From positions 248,001 to 312,000 of the forward strand of contig NZ_BMWG01000001.1 in assembly GCF_014651115.1 (NCBI RefSeq): 64,000 bases of DNA, in the 5' to 3' direction. The position numbers and the translations under genes were made by a program. Positions 26,466 to 35,556 of this stretch are shown here, one piece after another. The stretch's first letter is position 1. Each line of letters begins with the position of its first letter. The notes beneath the pieces are model-generated. The model was not told the origin of the DNA, made no database searches, and worked only from the letters and a program-made list of their open reading frames with translations. The stretch is from Streptomyces inusitatus. GTDB taxonomy: Bacteria > Actinomycetota > Actinomycetes > Streptomycetales > Streptomycetaceae.

Positions 26466-27749
26466 CTAGAGGAAGGAGTTGATCTCGATCGTCTCGGTAC
26501 GGCCGGGGCCGACGCCGATCGCCGAGATCGGCGCGCCGGACATCTCCTCCAGCGCCTTCACATAGGCCTGCGCGTTCTTCGGCAGGTCGTCGAAGGTCTT
26601 CGCCTTGGTGATGTCCTCGGACCAGCCGGGCAGCTTCTCGTAGATCGGCTTCGCGTGGTGGAAGTCCGTCTGCGAGTAGGGCAGCTCCTCGACGCGCTTG
26701 CCGTCGATCTCGTACGCGACGCAGACCGGGATCTCCTCCCAGCCGGTGAGCACGTCCAGCTTGGTGAGGAAGAAGTCCGTCAGACCGTTGACCCGGGTCG
26801 CGTAGCGCGCGATCGGGGCGTCGAACCAGCCGCAGCGGCGGTCACGGCCGGTGGTCACACCGCGCTCGCCGCCGATACGGCGCAGCGCCTCGCCGTCCTC
26901 GTCGAACAGCTCGGTCGGGAACGGGCCCGCGCCGACCCGGGTGGTGTAGGCCTTGAGGATGCCGATGACCCGGGAGATCTTCGTCGGGCCCACGCCCGCG
27001 CCCGTGCACGCGCCGCCGGCGGTCGGGTTCGAGGAGGTGACGAAGGGGTACGTGCCGTGGTCCACGTCGAGCAGGGTGCCCTGGCCGCCCTCGAAGAGGA
27101 CGACCTTGCCCTCGTCGATGGCGTCGTTGAGGATCAGCGTGGTGTCCGCGACATACGGCTTGAGCTGGTCCGCGTACTGAAGCATCTCCTCGACGATCCG
27201 GCCGGACTCGATCGCCCGGCGGTTGAAGACCTTCGCGAGGAGCTGGTTCTTCTGCTCCAGGGCGGCGTCGACCTTCTGGACCAGGATCGACTCGTCGTAG
27301 AGGTCCTGGACCCGGATACCGACACGGTTGATCTTGTCGGCGTAGGTCGGGCCGATGCCCCGGCCCGTGGTGCCGATCTTCCGCGTCCCGAGGAACCGTT
27401 CCGTCACCTTGTCGAGGGTGACGTTGTACGGCGTGATCAAATGCGCGTTTCCGCTGATCAGGAGCTTGGACGTGTCAACGCCGCGGTCGTTCAGCCCGCT
27501 CAGCTCGGAGAGCAGGACGGCCGGGTCGACCACAACTCCATTGCCGATGACCGGGGTGCACCCCGGGGAGAGGATTCCGGAAGGGAGCAGATGAAGCGCG
27601 TATTTCTGGTCGCCGACGACGACCGTGTGGCCGGCGTTGTTGCCGCCCTGGTAACGCACCACATAATCCACTGATCCACCGAGGAGGTCGGTGGCCTTTC
27701 CCTTGCCCTCGTCACCCCACTGAGCACCGAGCAGCACAAGTGCGGGCAC
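26466..27749 (-). CDS. purA: Adenylosuccinate synthetase
   Basis: 427 aa, full length. The GTP-binding P-loop [11 protein letters not shown] is at residues 8-18, with [12 protein letters not shown], the [17 protein letters not shown]-binding loop and the C-terminal [12 protein letters not shown] segment. It catalyses IMP + aspartate + GTP to adenylosuccinate, the first step to AMP. It is monocistronic, with its own terminator and divergent from the diacylglycerol-kinase-like gene. Confidence 0.97.
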   Translation of the reverse strand: MPALVLLGAQWGDEGKGKATDLLGGSVDYVVRYQGGNNAGHTVVVGDQKYALHLLPSGILSPGCTPVIGNGVVVDPAVLLSELSGLNDRGVDTSKLLISGNAHLITPYNVTLDKVTERFLGTRKIGTTGRGIGPTYADKINRVGIRVQDLYDESILVQKVDAALEQKNQLLAKVFNRRAIESGRIVEEMLQYADQLKPYVADTTLILNDAIDEGKVVLFEGGQGTLLDVDHGTYPFVTSSNPTAGGACTGAGVGPTKISRVIGILKAYTTRVGAGPFPTELFDEDGEALRRIGGERGVTTGRDRRCGWFDAPIARYATRVNGLTDFFLTKLDVLTGWEEIPVCVAYEIDGKRVEELPYSQTDFHHAKPIYEKLPGWSEDITKAKTFDDLPKNAQAYVKALEEMSGAPISAIGVGPGRTETIEINSFL

Positions 27750-27840
27750 AGGCGTACACCCCTTCCGGGCGGGGCATGTCCAAGGTCAGGGGGCGTGAGC
27801 CGTGCCTGAGTCCGCGGACCGGTTGCCCCGGAATAGACGA

Positions 27841-27868
27841 AGCCCCTGGCGCAATAGCGCAAGGGGCT
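27841..27868. promoter_or_regulatory. Hairpin in the divergent purA/DAGK-like intergenic region
   Basis: 12-bp stem with one mismatch (AGCCCCTGGCGC / GCGCAAGGGGCT) and AATA loop, 92 nt upstream of the purA start and 35 nt upstream of the divergent GTG. It could be a leader structure of either transcript or an operator; a simple terminator is unlikely at this position. Confidence 0.45.
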
Positions 27869-27902
27869 CTTGCACAAAGATGCTACCCGAGGAAGGACCG
27901 AG

Positions 27903-28706
27903 GTGTCGGCTCACGACCAGCTGCTGGTGGTCATCGACCCGGTCGCCCGCCGAAGTGACGGCGAGTCCGTTCGGATCGCGAAGGATGTTCTGTGCGGCGG
28001 GTCGGAGGCGAAAATCTGTCTTCCGGAGGGGCCCGAGGAGTTCGCGCGGGCGCTGGCCCGCCGGGGTTCGCGGCGGCCGGTGGTGATCGGGGACGACCGG
28101 GCGCTGCTGCGCGCGGTGTCCCTTCTGTACCGGGACCGCTGGCTCGGCGACGGGGCGCTGTCGCTGATTCCGGTGGGTCCGGCGGTGGAGCTGGCGCACT
28201 CCCTGGGGGTGCCGCCGGGGCCGGTGGCCGCCGCGCGGGCGGTGCTGGACGGGGTGGTGCGGCGGCTGGATCTGCTGGTCGACGAGAGCGACGGGGTGGT
28301 GGTGGGGGATCTGACGATCCCCGCCTCGCCCGTCCCGGTGGGGGCGGGGACGGTGTGGGGGGCCTGCCGCCATCTGGCGCGGTCGCTGGTGCGGCCCGCC
28401 CCGGTCCCGGCGGCCCGGATCCATCGCCAGCGGCTGCGGGTGGAGGCGGACGGGATGGTGCTGGCCGATCTGAACCGCGAGGTGGAGGGGGTGACGGTCC
28501 GCACCGCCGGGGGCCGGGCGGAGGTCCTGATCCAGCCGGGCGGATCCGGGGAGCCGCTGACCGCCAAGGCGCTGACCGTGACCGTCTCCGGCCCCGACTT
28601 CCGCTACCGCGCCGACACCCAGGTCACCGGCCCCGTCCGCACCCGCACCTGGACCCTCCGCCCGGGCGCCTGGGGCCTCACCCTGCCCTACCAGCCGCCC
28701 CCGTGA
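27903..28706 (+). CDS. Diacylglycerol-kinase-fold protein with degenerate nucleotide motif
   Basis: 267 aa from GTG 27903, with AAGGA 6-7 nt upstream. The N-terminus (LLVVIDPVARRSDGESVRIAKDVL) and the C-terminal beta-sandwich (LRVEADGMVLADLNREVEG, VTVSGPDFRYRAD) follow the lipid kinase/YegS fold. The key GGDGT loop is replaced by VVIGDDRALLRAV, and the second glycine-rich part reads SLIPVGPAVELAHSLGV instead of a P-x-GTGND motif. It may bind lipid or nucleotide without being an active kinase. No partner genes are visible. Confidence 0.7.
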   Translation: MSAHDQLLVVIDPVARRSDGESVRIAKDVLCGGSEAKICLPEGPEEFARALARRGSRRPVVIGDDRALLRAVSLLYRDRWLGDGALSLIPVGPAVELAHSLGVPPGPVAAARAVLDGVVRRLDLLVDESDGVVVGDLTIPASPVPVGAGTVWGACRHLARSLVRPAPVPAARIHRQRLRVEADGMVLADLNREVEGVTVRTAGGRAEVLIQPGGSGEPLTAKALTVTVSGPDFRYRADTQVTGPVRTRTWTLRPGAWGLTLPYQPPP

Positions 28707-28973
28707 CCGGGCCGGGGCCGCCCGGGCCCGACCGGGGCCGGGCCCGCAGCCGCAGCGCCAGCGGCTGGAAGGCCCGCGGCGGCCCCTCGGGCCGGGGGCA
28801 CCCCTGCACCGCCGTCCGCTCGCGAGACACACCCCCCGCGACCGGGCCGCCGAGAGCGGGCGGGGATTTTCCCCGGCCGGTGGCGTACCGCGCCGGAGAC
28901 GGCAGGCCGGGGGCACCCCGTACCCCGCCGCCGCGCGCGGCCCGCACCACGCCCCCGCGACCGAGCCGGACGG

Positions 28974-29486
28974 CTACACCCCGCCGAAAGTGCGGCGGCG
29001 GTGGTCGCGCCAGCGGTCCAGCAGGAGGGGGAGTTCGCGCTGGAGGAACTCGAAGAACTCCAGGGTCTCGGCGAGCCTGCGGCCGCCCGCCGAGTCCGGG
29101 CCGAGGCTCGCCACGCCCTCGCGCATGGTGTCCTCCCACTTCTTGATGATCTGGTCGCGGTGGGCCAGCGCCTCGTACCACTGGTTGCTGTGCACCCGGT
29201 ACCGCTCGCGGCGGGAGCCGGGCTCCCGCTCGCGGGAGACCATGCCGACGTGGGCGAGATAGCGGACCGCGCCGGAGACCGCCGCCGGGCTGACCTTCAG
29301 CTGCTCGCCCAGCTCGGCCGAGTTCATCGCCCCGGAGTCCGAGGCGAGCAGCGCGGCGAAGATCCGTGCGGGCATCCGCGCCATCCCGGCCTCGGCGAGC
29401 TGCCCGGCGAACCGCTCCACGAAGGCGGAGACCAGCTCCGGGTCCTGCTTCCGGCCCTGCTCGGCGGCGTCCTGTTCCGTCGTCAT
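28974..29486 (-). CDS. GbsR/MarR-family transcriptional regulator
   Basis: 170 aa. The winged helix comprises RIFAALLASDSGAMNSAELGEQLKVSPAAVSGAVRYLAHVGMVSRERE, with an arginine-rich wing (GSRRERYRV), then long C-terminal helices. It is divergent from an ABC exporter. The 90-bp gap holds a perfect 16-bp palindrome, TTCACAAATTTGTGAA, so it most likely represses the exporter and is released by an exported compound. About 270 bp beyond its stop (28707-28973) hold no feature I can see. Confidence 0.87.
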   Translation of the reverse strand: MTTEQDAAEQGRKQDPELVSAFVERFAGQLAEAGMARMPARIFAALLASDSGAMNSAELGEQLKVSPAAVSGAVRYLAHVGMVSREREPGSRRERYRVHSNQWYEALAHRDQIIKKWEDTMREGVASLGPDSAGGRRLAETLEFFEFLQRELPLLLDRWRDHRRRTFGGV

Positions 29487-29541
29487 GCCCGTGATCCTCT
29501 CCCGGCCCGCCCCTCAACCCAACTTTATACGGTTCCTTAAC

Positions 29542-29557
29542 TTCACAAATTTGTGAA
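29542..29557. promoter_or_regulatory. Perfect 16-bp palindrome, exporter operator
   Basis: TTCACAAATTTGTGAA lies 20 bp upstream of the ABC ATPase start and 56 bp from the divergent GbsR/MarR start. It is strikingly AT-rich for this genome, so chance occurrence is very unlikely. Confidence 0.8.
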
Positions 29558-29576
29558 ACAAGCGTAGTTTCCGAAT

Positions 29577-30473
29577 ATGACGAAGGCCATCACGGTCGAC
29601 GGACTGCACAAGTCGTTCGGCCGGACGCACGCCCTCACCGGGCTCGATCTCACCGTCGACACCGGCGAGGTCCACGGTTTCCTCGGCCCCAACGGGGCCG
29701 GCAAGTCCACCGCCGTCCGGGTGCTGCTCGGACTGCTGCGCGCCGACGCGGGGGACGTCCGGCTGCTCGGCGGGGACCCCTGGCGCGACGCGGTCGCGCT
29801 GCACCGCCGGATCGCGTACGTCCCCGGCGATGTGACCCTGTGGCGGAACCTCTCCGGGGGCGAGGTCATCGACCTCTACGGCCGACTGCGCGGCGGGCTC
29901 GACCCTGGCCGCCGCGCCGAGCTGATCGAACGCTTCGAACTCGACCCCACCAAGAAGGGGCGCACCTACTCCAAGGGCAACCGCCAGAAGGTCGCCCTGG
30001 TCGCCGCCTTCGCCTCCGACGCGGAACTCCTCGTCCTCGACGAGCCGACCTCCGGACTCGACCCGCTGATGGAGGGCGTCTTCCAGAGCTGTGTGGCCCA
30101 GCAGCGCGACCGGGGCCGGACCGTACTGCTCTCCTCCCACCTCCTGAGCGAGGTGGAGACCCTCTGCGACCGCGTCAGCATCATCCGCGCGGGCCGGACC
30201 GTGGAGACCGGCTCCCTCGCCGAGCTGCGCCATCTCACCCGTACCAGCGTCACCGCCGAACTCGCCGGACCGCCGAACGGCCTCGCCCGCCTCCCCGGGG
30301 TCCACGGCCTCGACATCCGGGGCCACCAAGTGCGGCTCCAGGTCGACACCGACAAGTTTGACGCGGTGCTGCGCGCGCTCACCGCGTCCGGGGTGCGGTC
30401 ACTGATCAGCACCCCGCCGACGCTGGAGGAGCTGTTCCTGCGCCACTACACGGACGAGGCGGGGTCGCGATGA
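29577..30473 (+). CDS. ABC transporter ATP-binding protein (exporter)
   Basis: 298 aa with Walker [17 protein letters not shown], a Q-loop-region [16 protein letters not shown], a signature loop in the form [15 protein letters not shown] (less usual than LSGGQ), Walker [18 protein letters not shown] and the H-loop SSHLLSEVE. The C-terminal ~80 residues are the extension common in DrrA-type drug exporters. The stop overlaps the permease start by 4 bp. Expression is probably controlled through the palindrome at 29542. Confidence 0.92.
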   Translation: MTKAITVDGLHKSFGRTHALTGLDLTVDTGEVHGFLGPNGAGKSTAVRVLLGLLRADAGDVRLLGGDPWRDAVALHRRIAYVPGDVTLWRNLSGGEVIDLYGRLRGGLDPGRRAELIERFELDPTKKGRTYSKGNRQKVALVAAFASDAELLVLDEPTSGLDPLMEGVFQSCVAQQRDRGRTVLLSSHLLSEVETLCDRVSIIRAGRTVETGSLAELRHLTRTSVTAELAGPPNGLARLPGVHGLDIRGHQVRLQVDTDKFDAVLRALTASGVRSLISTPPTLEELFLRHYTDEAGSR

Positions 30474-32056
30474 CCACCGGCGCCCGCCCCCTGGCAGGCA
30501 CCGGAGCCCTCCTCGGGCTCGCGCTCCGCCGCGACCGGGCCATGCTCCCGCTGTGGGCCGGGCTGCTCTCGCTGACCGTCGTCAGCGGCGCGGGCACGGT
30601 CGGCTCGCTCTACGCCACCGCCGCCGAACGCGCGGACCTCGTGCGCTCGCTGGCCGTCAACGGCTCGCTGCGCGCGATGCTCGGCCCCGCCTTCGGCGAC
30701 TCCCTCGGCGCGCTCGTGAGCTGGCGCTTCGGCGTCTTCGCCGCGCTGGCCGCCGCCGCGCTGAGCCTGATCCTCGTGGTGCGGCACACCCGGGAGGAAG
30801 AGGAGAGCGGCCGGCAGGAGATGCTCTCCTCCGCGATGGTGGGACGGCGCGCGCCGCTCACCGCCGCCCTGCTCACCGCGCTCATCGCCAACACCGCGCT
30901 CACCGGGGCCATCACCGCCGGGCTCGCCGGACCCACCGGCTCCGCCACCGGGGCCCTCGCCCTGGGCCTGGCCGTCGGACTGACCGGCATGGCCTTCGCC
31001 GGGCTCGCGGCGATCGCGGCCCAGCTCACCGAGAGCGCCCGCGCGGCGAAGGGCCTGACCGCCGCCGCGCTCGGCCTCGCCTACGCGCTCCGGGCGGCGG
31101 GCGACTCGGCCACCGCCGACGGCTCCGCCGTACCGACCCGGCTCTCGCCGCTGGGCTGGGCGGAGCAGATCCGCCCGTACGCCGGTGAGCGCTGGCAGTT
31201 CGCCGCCCTGCTCGCGCTCGCCGCGCTGGCGCAGATCGCGGTGGCGTACGCGCTGACCGGGCGGCGCGACATCGGCATGAGCTTCCTGCCCTCGCGGCCC
31301 GGACCGGCCGCCGGACGGATCGCGGGCCCCACCGGGCTCGCCTGGCGGCTCCAGCGGGGCGCGCTGCTCGGCTGGAGCGCCGCCTTCCTGGCCGGCGGGA
31401 TCGCCTTCGGCTCGCTGGCCTCGGGCGTGGCCACTCTGGTCGGCGAGAACGAGAGCACCCGGGAAATCTTCGAGCGGATGGGCGGGCAGAGCGGTCTCAC
31501 CGATGCCTTCCTCGCCTCGATGACCGGGCTGTTCGGCCTGGTCGCCGCTGTGTACGCGACCTCCTCGGTCCTCCGGGCGCACAGCGAGGAGACCGGCGGA
31601 CGCGCCGAACCCGTCCTCGCCGGCCCGGTCGGCCGCGCCCACTGGGCGGCGGGCCATCTCGCCCTCGCCCTCGGCGGCTCGGCCCTGATCCTCGCCGCCG
31701 CCGGACTCGGCATGGCCCTCGGCCACGGCACCGCCCCCGGCCCGCTCCTGGGCGCGGCCCTGTCCCAGCTCCCCGCCGTCTGGCTGCTGGGCGGGCTCGC
31801 CATGGCGCTGTACGGGGTGCTCCCCCGGGCCGTCATGGCCGCCTGGGCCGCCGTCGGCCTCACCCTGGCCATCGGCTGGATCGGCCCGGCGCTGCGGCTG
31901 CCGGACGCCCTGCTGGAGCTGTCCCCGTTCGGCCGTCTCGCCAAGCTGCCGGGGAACCCGATGGAGTGGCGGCCCGCCCTGCTCCTCACGGCCCTCGCCG
32001 CCGCCCTGGTCGCCGTCGGCCTGGCGGGGCTGCGCCGCAGGGACCTGCGGAACTGA
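30470..32056 (+). CDS. ABC-2-type exporter permease
   Basis: 528 aa with two homologous halves of about six spans each: hydrophobic blocks at residues ~20-250 and ~290-525. Motifs such as [25 protein letters not shown] and its echo [24 protein letters not shown] recur in both halves, as in polyketide-antibiotic exporter permeases. It starts at ATG overlapping the ATPase stop (ATGA) and forms an exporter with it. The substrate is unknown. Converges with the PIG-L gene with 7 bp between. Confidence 0.88.
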   Translation: MTTGARPLAGTGALLGLALRRDRAMLPLWAGLLSLTVVSGAGTVGSLYATAAERADLVRSLAVNGSLRAMLGPAFGDSLGALVSWRFGVFAALAAAALSLILVVRHTREEEESGRQEMLSSAMVGRRAPLTAALLTALIANTALTGAITAGLAGPTGSATGALALGLAVGLTGMAFAGLAAIAAQLTESARAAKGLTAAALGLAYALRAAGDSATADGSAVPTRLSPLGWAEQIRPYAGERWQFAALLALAALAQIAVAYALTGRRDIGMSFLPSRPGPAAGRIAGPTGLAWRLQRGALLGWSAAFLAGGIAFGSLASGVATLVGENESTREIFERMGGQSGLTDAFLASMTGLFGLVAAVYATSSVLRAHSEETGGRAEPVLAGPVGRAHWAAGHLALALGGSALILAAAGLGMALGHGTAPGPLLGAALSQLPAVWLLGGLAMALYGVLPRAVMAAWAAVGLTLAIGWIGPALRLPDALLELSPFGRLAKLPGNPMEWRPALLLTALAAALVAVGLAGLRRRDLRN

Positions 32057-32063
32057 CCTGACC

Positions 32064-33521
32064 TCAGCCGCCGATCCGCCAGTACAGCTCGGGGTCCGGG
32101 GCCGTGCCGCAGGGCGCGAGCCCCAGCCGGGGGCTGCGGTAGCGGTCCTGGTTCACCCGGGGGAAGGTGCGGTCCTCCTGGTGGAGACAGCGGCCCTGGG
32201 CCCCGGCGATCCGCCACGCGGACCGCTTCCAGGTGTCGCCGTGCCACGGCTCCCGCCGCCACTTCTGGTCCGTCCGGGACTCCTCGCACCGCAGCAGTAC
32301 GGGGCCGGAGCGGACGGCGGTCAGACAGTACGCGCCGTGCGCCCGGGGCCTGATCGAGCCGTCGCCGCCGAAGCCCCACCGCTGGGCCCCGGTGCCGTCG
32401 CAGCCCGCGATCCCGACCGACCAGGACTGGGGCGCGGACCCCCGTACCCCGAGGCACTGTTCCGGATTCCTGCCGGTGAAGGCGGTCGTACGCCCGATGT
32501 CCCCCATGACCTCGCCGGGCCGGGGATCGCGGTGCCGCTGCTCGTACTGGCGTCGCGACCACTCGGCGTGGTCGTGCGGAAGGGGCTTGGTGTAGAGGGA
32601 CTCGTCCACGCACACCCTTGTCCGGGGGCACTGCCGCTCGGCGTCGTACCAGCGGGCGATCCGCTCCTTCTCGGCCCGCCGGGCCGGGGACAGATTCACC
32701 GGCAGCGGGGTCATCGTGTAGGCGAGATAGGCCGTCGGCTCCACCCCGGCGCGGTAGGCGGCCTTACGGAGATAGCGGGCCGCGATGCCGTGGTCGGCGT
32801 GGTCCACCCGGCCGTCGAGACCGAAGGCGAAGGAGGCGTTGTCATGGTCGAGGGTGAGGACGCGCCGGGCCCCGCTGAGGCGGATCAGCGAGGTCAGCGT
32901 GGTCAGCAGCGCCTTCTCGTCGTAGCCCTCGCCGCGCTGGAACAGCGAGATCTCCCGCCGGTCGCCGGTGAACAGCCGGAGCATGCTGTCCTTCTGGCGC
33001 CCCTCGGGCATGCCGTCGTGCAGCCTCATGAAGATCAGCCGCACCTCCGCGCCGGGGGGCCGCCCGGCCAGGGTGAACGACTGGACCACCCTGCCGCCGG
33101 TCACCACATCGGCCGGCGTCCAGCGGTCGGCCCCGCCCGCCATCTCCGCGTACGCCTTGCGAACGCCGTTCGCCCGGTTCTCCGCGTAGTTCCGGGCCTC
33201 CAGCGGATTGCGCTCCCCGTCGTCCCCGGCGGTGAGATACACGGTGGTGAGGGCGCAGCCGGCCCGGACGGTCCGCTCGATCTCCGGGTTGACGAAGAAG
33301 AGGTCGTCGTCCGGGTGGGCGACGCCCACCAGGGTGCGACGGCACCCGGGCGGGTCCTTCGGGAAGGCGGCGGCCCGCGAGGCCGGGGGCTCGCCACTGC
33401 CGACGGGCGGCGGCGGCGAGCCCGCCGGAGCGCAGGAAGCCCCTGTCACCGCGCAGAGCAGCAGCGCCGCCAGGGCAGCGGCGCAGCGGCTCAACCGGCC
33501 GCTGCCACCCGCTTTCGCCAT
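32064..33521 (-). CDS. Secreted PIG-L deacetylase with C-terminal beta-trefoil
   Basis: 485 aa. The N-terminus is a secretion signal; a Cys at the end of the hydrophobic stretch (TGASCAP) could make it a lipoprotein, but the lipobox is atypical. Residues ~60-290 are a PIG-L/LmbE domain: VGVAHPDDDLFF with the zinc-binding AHPDD, TVYLTAGDDGERN and a late HADHGIAARYL. Residues ~340-485 look like a ricin-type trefoil (CLGVRGSAPQSWSV, GTGAQRWGFGGDG, CLTAV, DQKWRREPW). It probably removes acetyl groups from extracellular GlcNAc-type glycans while the trefoil binds sugar. Confidence 0.85.
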   Translation of the reverse strand: MAKAGGSGRLSRCAAALAALLLCAVTGASCAPAGSPPPPVGSGEPPASRAAAFPKDPPGCRRTLVGVAHPDDDLFFVNPEIERTVRAGCALTTVYLTAGDDGERNPLEARNYAENRANGVRKAYAEMAGGADRWTPADVVTGGRVVQSFTLAGRPPGAEVRLIFMRLHDGMPEGRQKDSMLRLFTGDRREISLFQRGEGYDEKALLTTLTSLIRLSGARRVLTLDHDNASFAFGLDGRVDHADHGIAARYLRKAAYRAGVEPTAYLAYTMTPLPVNLSPARRAEKERIARWYDAERQCPRTRVCVDESLYTKPLPHDHAEWSRRQYEQRHRDPRPGEVMGDIGRTTAFTGRNPEQCLGVRGSAPQSWSVGIAGCDGTGAQRWGFGGDGSIRPRAHGAYCLTAVRSGPVLLRCEESRTDQKWRREPWHGDTWKRSAWRIAGAQGRCLHQEDRTFPRVNQDRYRSPRLGLAPCGTAPDPELYWRIGG

Positions 33522-33595
33522 GTGTACCGCCTTTCACCGCCATTCTTCACAGTTCATGGCGGATCAGCGGTATTTCCCTGCCGTTGGGGCCTGTC

Positions 33596-34801
33596 CTACA
33601 ACTCCACCAGCAGCTCGTCCACGCCCCGGATGACATATCCGGGGTTCCACACCGGCTCCCCCGTCAACCGCATCGTCGGGGCCGACCTCAGCAGCTCGCC
33701 GAAGGAGGCCAGCAGCTCGATCCGGGCCAGCGGCGCGCCCAGACAGAAGTGGATGCCCGCGCCGAAGGTGATGTGGGGGTTGTCGGCGCGGCCGAGGTCG
33801 AGGGCGTCCGGGTCGGTGAAGCGCGCCGGGTCGCGGTTGGCGGAGCCGAAGAGCAGGGCGAGTTCCGAGCCGCGCGGGACGAGCGTGCCGCCGATCTCGA
33901 TGTCGTCGAGGACCCAGCGCTCGAACATCTGGAGCGGGGTGTCGAAGCGCATCAGCTCCTCCACCGCCGTGGGCAGGAGGGAGTGGTCGGCGCGCAGCTC
34001 CGCGAGCTGCCCGGGGTGGCGGAAGAGGGTCCACCAGCCGTTGGCGGTGGTGTTGACGGTGGCCTCGTGGCCCGCGTTGAGCAGCAGCACACAGGTGGAG
34101 ATCATCTCCTGCTCGCTCAGCCGGTCGCCCTCGTCGTGGGCGGCGATCAGGGCGGAGATCAGATCCTCGCCCGGCGACCTTCTGCGCTCGGCGATCAGGG
34201 TGCGCAGATAGTCGGAGAACTCCACCGACGCCGCCACCGCCCGGCGCGCGGTCTCCTCGGAGGGGTTCAGCTCGAACATTCCGCAGATATCGGCCGACCA
34301 GGGCCGCAGCAGAGGGCGGTCCGCCTCCGGGACGCCCAGCATCTCGGCGATGACCGCCACCGGCAGCGGCTCGGCGACATCGGCGAGCAGATCGCCGCCG
34401 CCCTCCTCGACCACCTTCGCGACCAGCTCGGCGGCGAGCCGCCGTACGGTCGGCTCCAGCGCGGCGACCGTCCTCGGGGTGAACGCCTTGGTGATCAGTC
34501 GCCGGATCCTGGTGTGGTCCGGGGCCTCCAGATCGAGGATGCCGTGGTCGTTGAGGGTGTGGAACGGCTCGTGGGCGGCGGGCGGCGGGGTGCGGCCGAA
34601 CTCCTCGTGGGTGAAGCGGTGCAGATAGGTCCGCCCCAGCCTGCGGTCCCGCAGCAGCGCGGAGACATCCTCGTAGTGCGGTACGAGCCACTGCCGGGTC
34701 GGCTCGAACCAGTGCACCCGCCCCTCGCTCCGGAGCCGCTCATACGCGGGGTACGGATTCGCCACGAAGGCGGGCGACCAAGGTTCGAAAAGTACGCTCA
34801 T
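33596..34801 (-). CDS. Cytochrome P450 (CYP107-like)
   Basis: 401 aa. The I-helix has LLLNAGHEATVN (oxygen-activating A-G-x-E-A/T), the K-helix EELMR (ExxR), and the haem loop FGAGIHFCLGAPLARIE supplies the axial Cys. Overall it resembles CYP107 enzymes, and in S. coelicolor a CYP107U1 gene sits at this point of the chromosome (from memory). No ferredoxin or reductase gene is adjacent, so it must use redox partners encoded elsewhere. The ATG at 34801 gives the usual length. Confidence 0.92.
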   Translation of the reverse strand: MSVLFEPWSPAFVANPYPAYERLRSEGRVHWFEPTRQWLVPHYEDVSALLRDRRLGRTYLHRFTHEEFGRTPPPAAHEPFHTLNDHGILDLEAPDHTRIRRLITKAFTPRTVAALEPTVRRLAAELVAKVVEEGGGDLLADVAEPLPVAVIAEMLGVPEADRPLLRPWSADICGMFELNPSEETARRAVAASVEFSDYLRTLIAERRRSPGEDLISALIAAHDEGDRLSEQEMISTCVLLLNAGHEATVNTTANGWWTLFRHPGQLAELRADHSLLPTAVEELMRFDTPLQMFERWVLDDIEIGGTLVPRGSELALLFGSANRDPARFTDPDALDLGRADNPHITFGAGIHFCLGAPLARIELLASFGELLRSAPTMRLTGEPVWNPGYVIRGVDELLVEL

Positions 34802-34896
34802 AGCGGGACGTTAACGCCCGTACACCGTGCTGACCAGAGGGGAACGGCAAGCTCCACCCGCTCGTGACCTGCGGTTATCCCGGGTGTGTCCCAAGG

Positions 34897-35556
34897 TCAT
34901 CCCGGGGTGACCAGCCGTGCCTCATAGGCGAAGACCGCCGCCTGGGTGCGGTCCCGCAGCCCCAGCTTCACCAGCACCCGGCTCACATGCGTCTTGATGG
35001 TGGACTCCGCGACCACCAGATGCGAGGCGATCTCCATATTGGACAGCCCCTGGGCTATCAGCACCAGCACCTCCGTCTCCCGCTCGGTCAGCTCCCCGAC
35101 CCGGGAGACGGAGGCCACCCTCGGCACGGTGCTGAGCTTGGAGAACTCGGTGATCAGCCGGCGGGTCACGGTCGGCGCGAGCAGCGCCTCGCCCGCCGCC
35201 ACCACCCGTACGCCGTCGGCGAGCTGCCGCGCGGAGGCGTCCTTGAGCAGAAAGCCCGAGGCCCCCGCGCGCAGCGCCTGATAGACGTACTCGTCCAGAT
35301 CGAAGGTGGTCAGCACCAGCACCTTGGAGCCGCTGTCGGCGGCGACGATCTCGCGGGTGGCCTCGATGCCGTTCAGCTCCGGCATCCGGATGTCCATCAG
35401 CACCACGTCGGGCCGCAGCTCGGCCGCCTTGAGGACGGCCTCGCGGCCGTTGACCGCCTCGCCGACGACCTCGATGTCGGGCATCGCGTTCAGCAGTACG
35501 GAGAATCCCTCGCGGACCATCATCTGGTCGTCCACGATCATTACCCGGATCGTCAT
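34897..35556 (-). CDS. NarL/LuxR-family response regulator
   Basis: 219 aa. Receiver domain with acidic pair VDDQ near the N-terminus, phospho-acceptor Asp in DVVLMDIRMPELNG and Lys in FLLKDAS. The C-terminal LuxR helix-turn-helix reads LTERETEVLVLIAQGLSNMEIA then VAESTIKTHVSRVLVKLGLRDR. Its start overlaps the stop of the histidine kinase by 4 bp, so the pair is translationally coupled and forms one two-component system. Confidence 0.95.
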   Translation of the reverse strand: MTIRVMIVDDQMMVREGFSVLLNAMPDIEVVGEAVNGREAVLKAAELRPDVVLMDIRMPELNGIEATREIVAADSGSKVLVLTTFDLDEYVYQALRAGASGFLLKDASARQLADGVRVVAAGEALLAPTVTRRLITEFSKLSTVPRVASVSRVGELTERETEVLVLIAQGLSNMEIASHLVVAESTIKTHVSRVLVKLGLRDRTQAAVFAYEARLVTPG

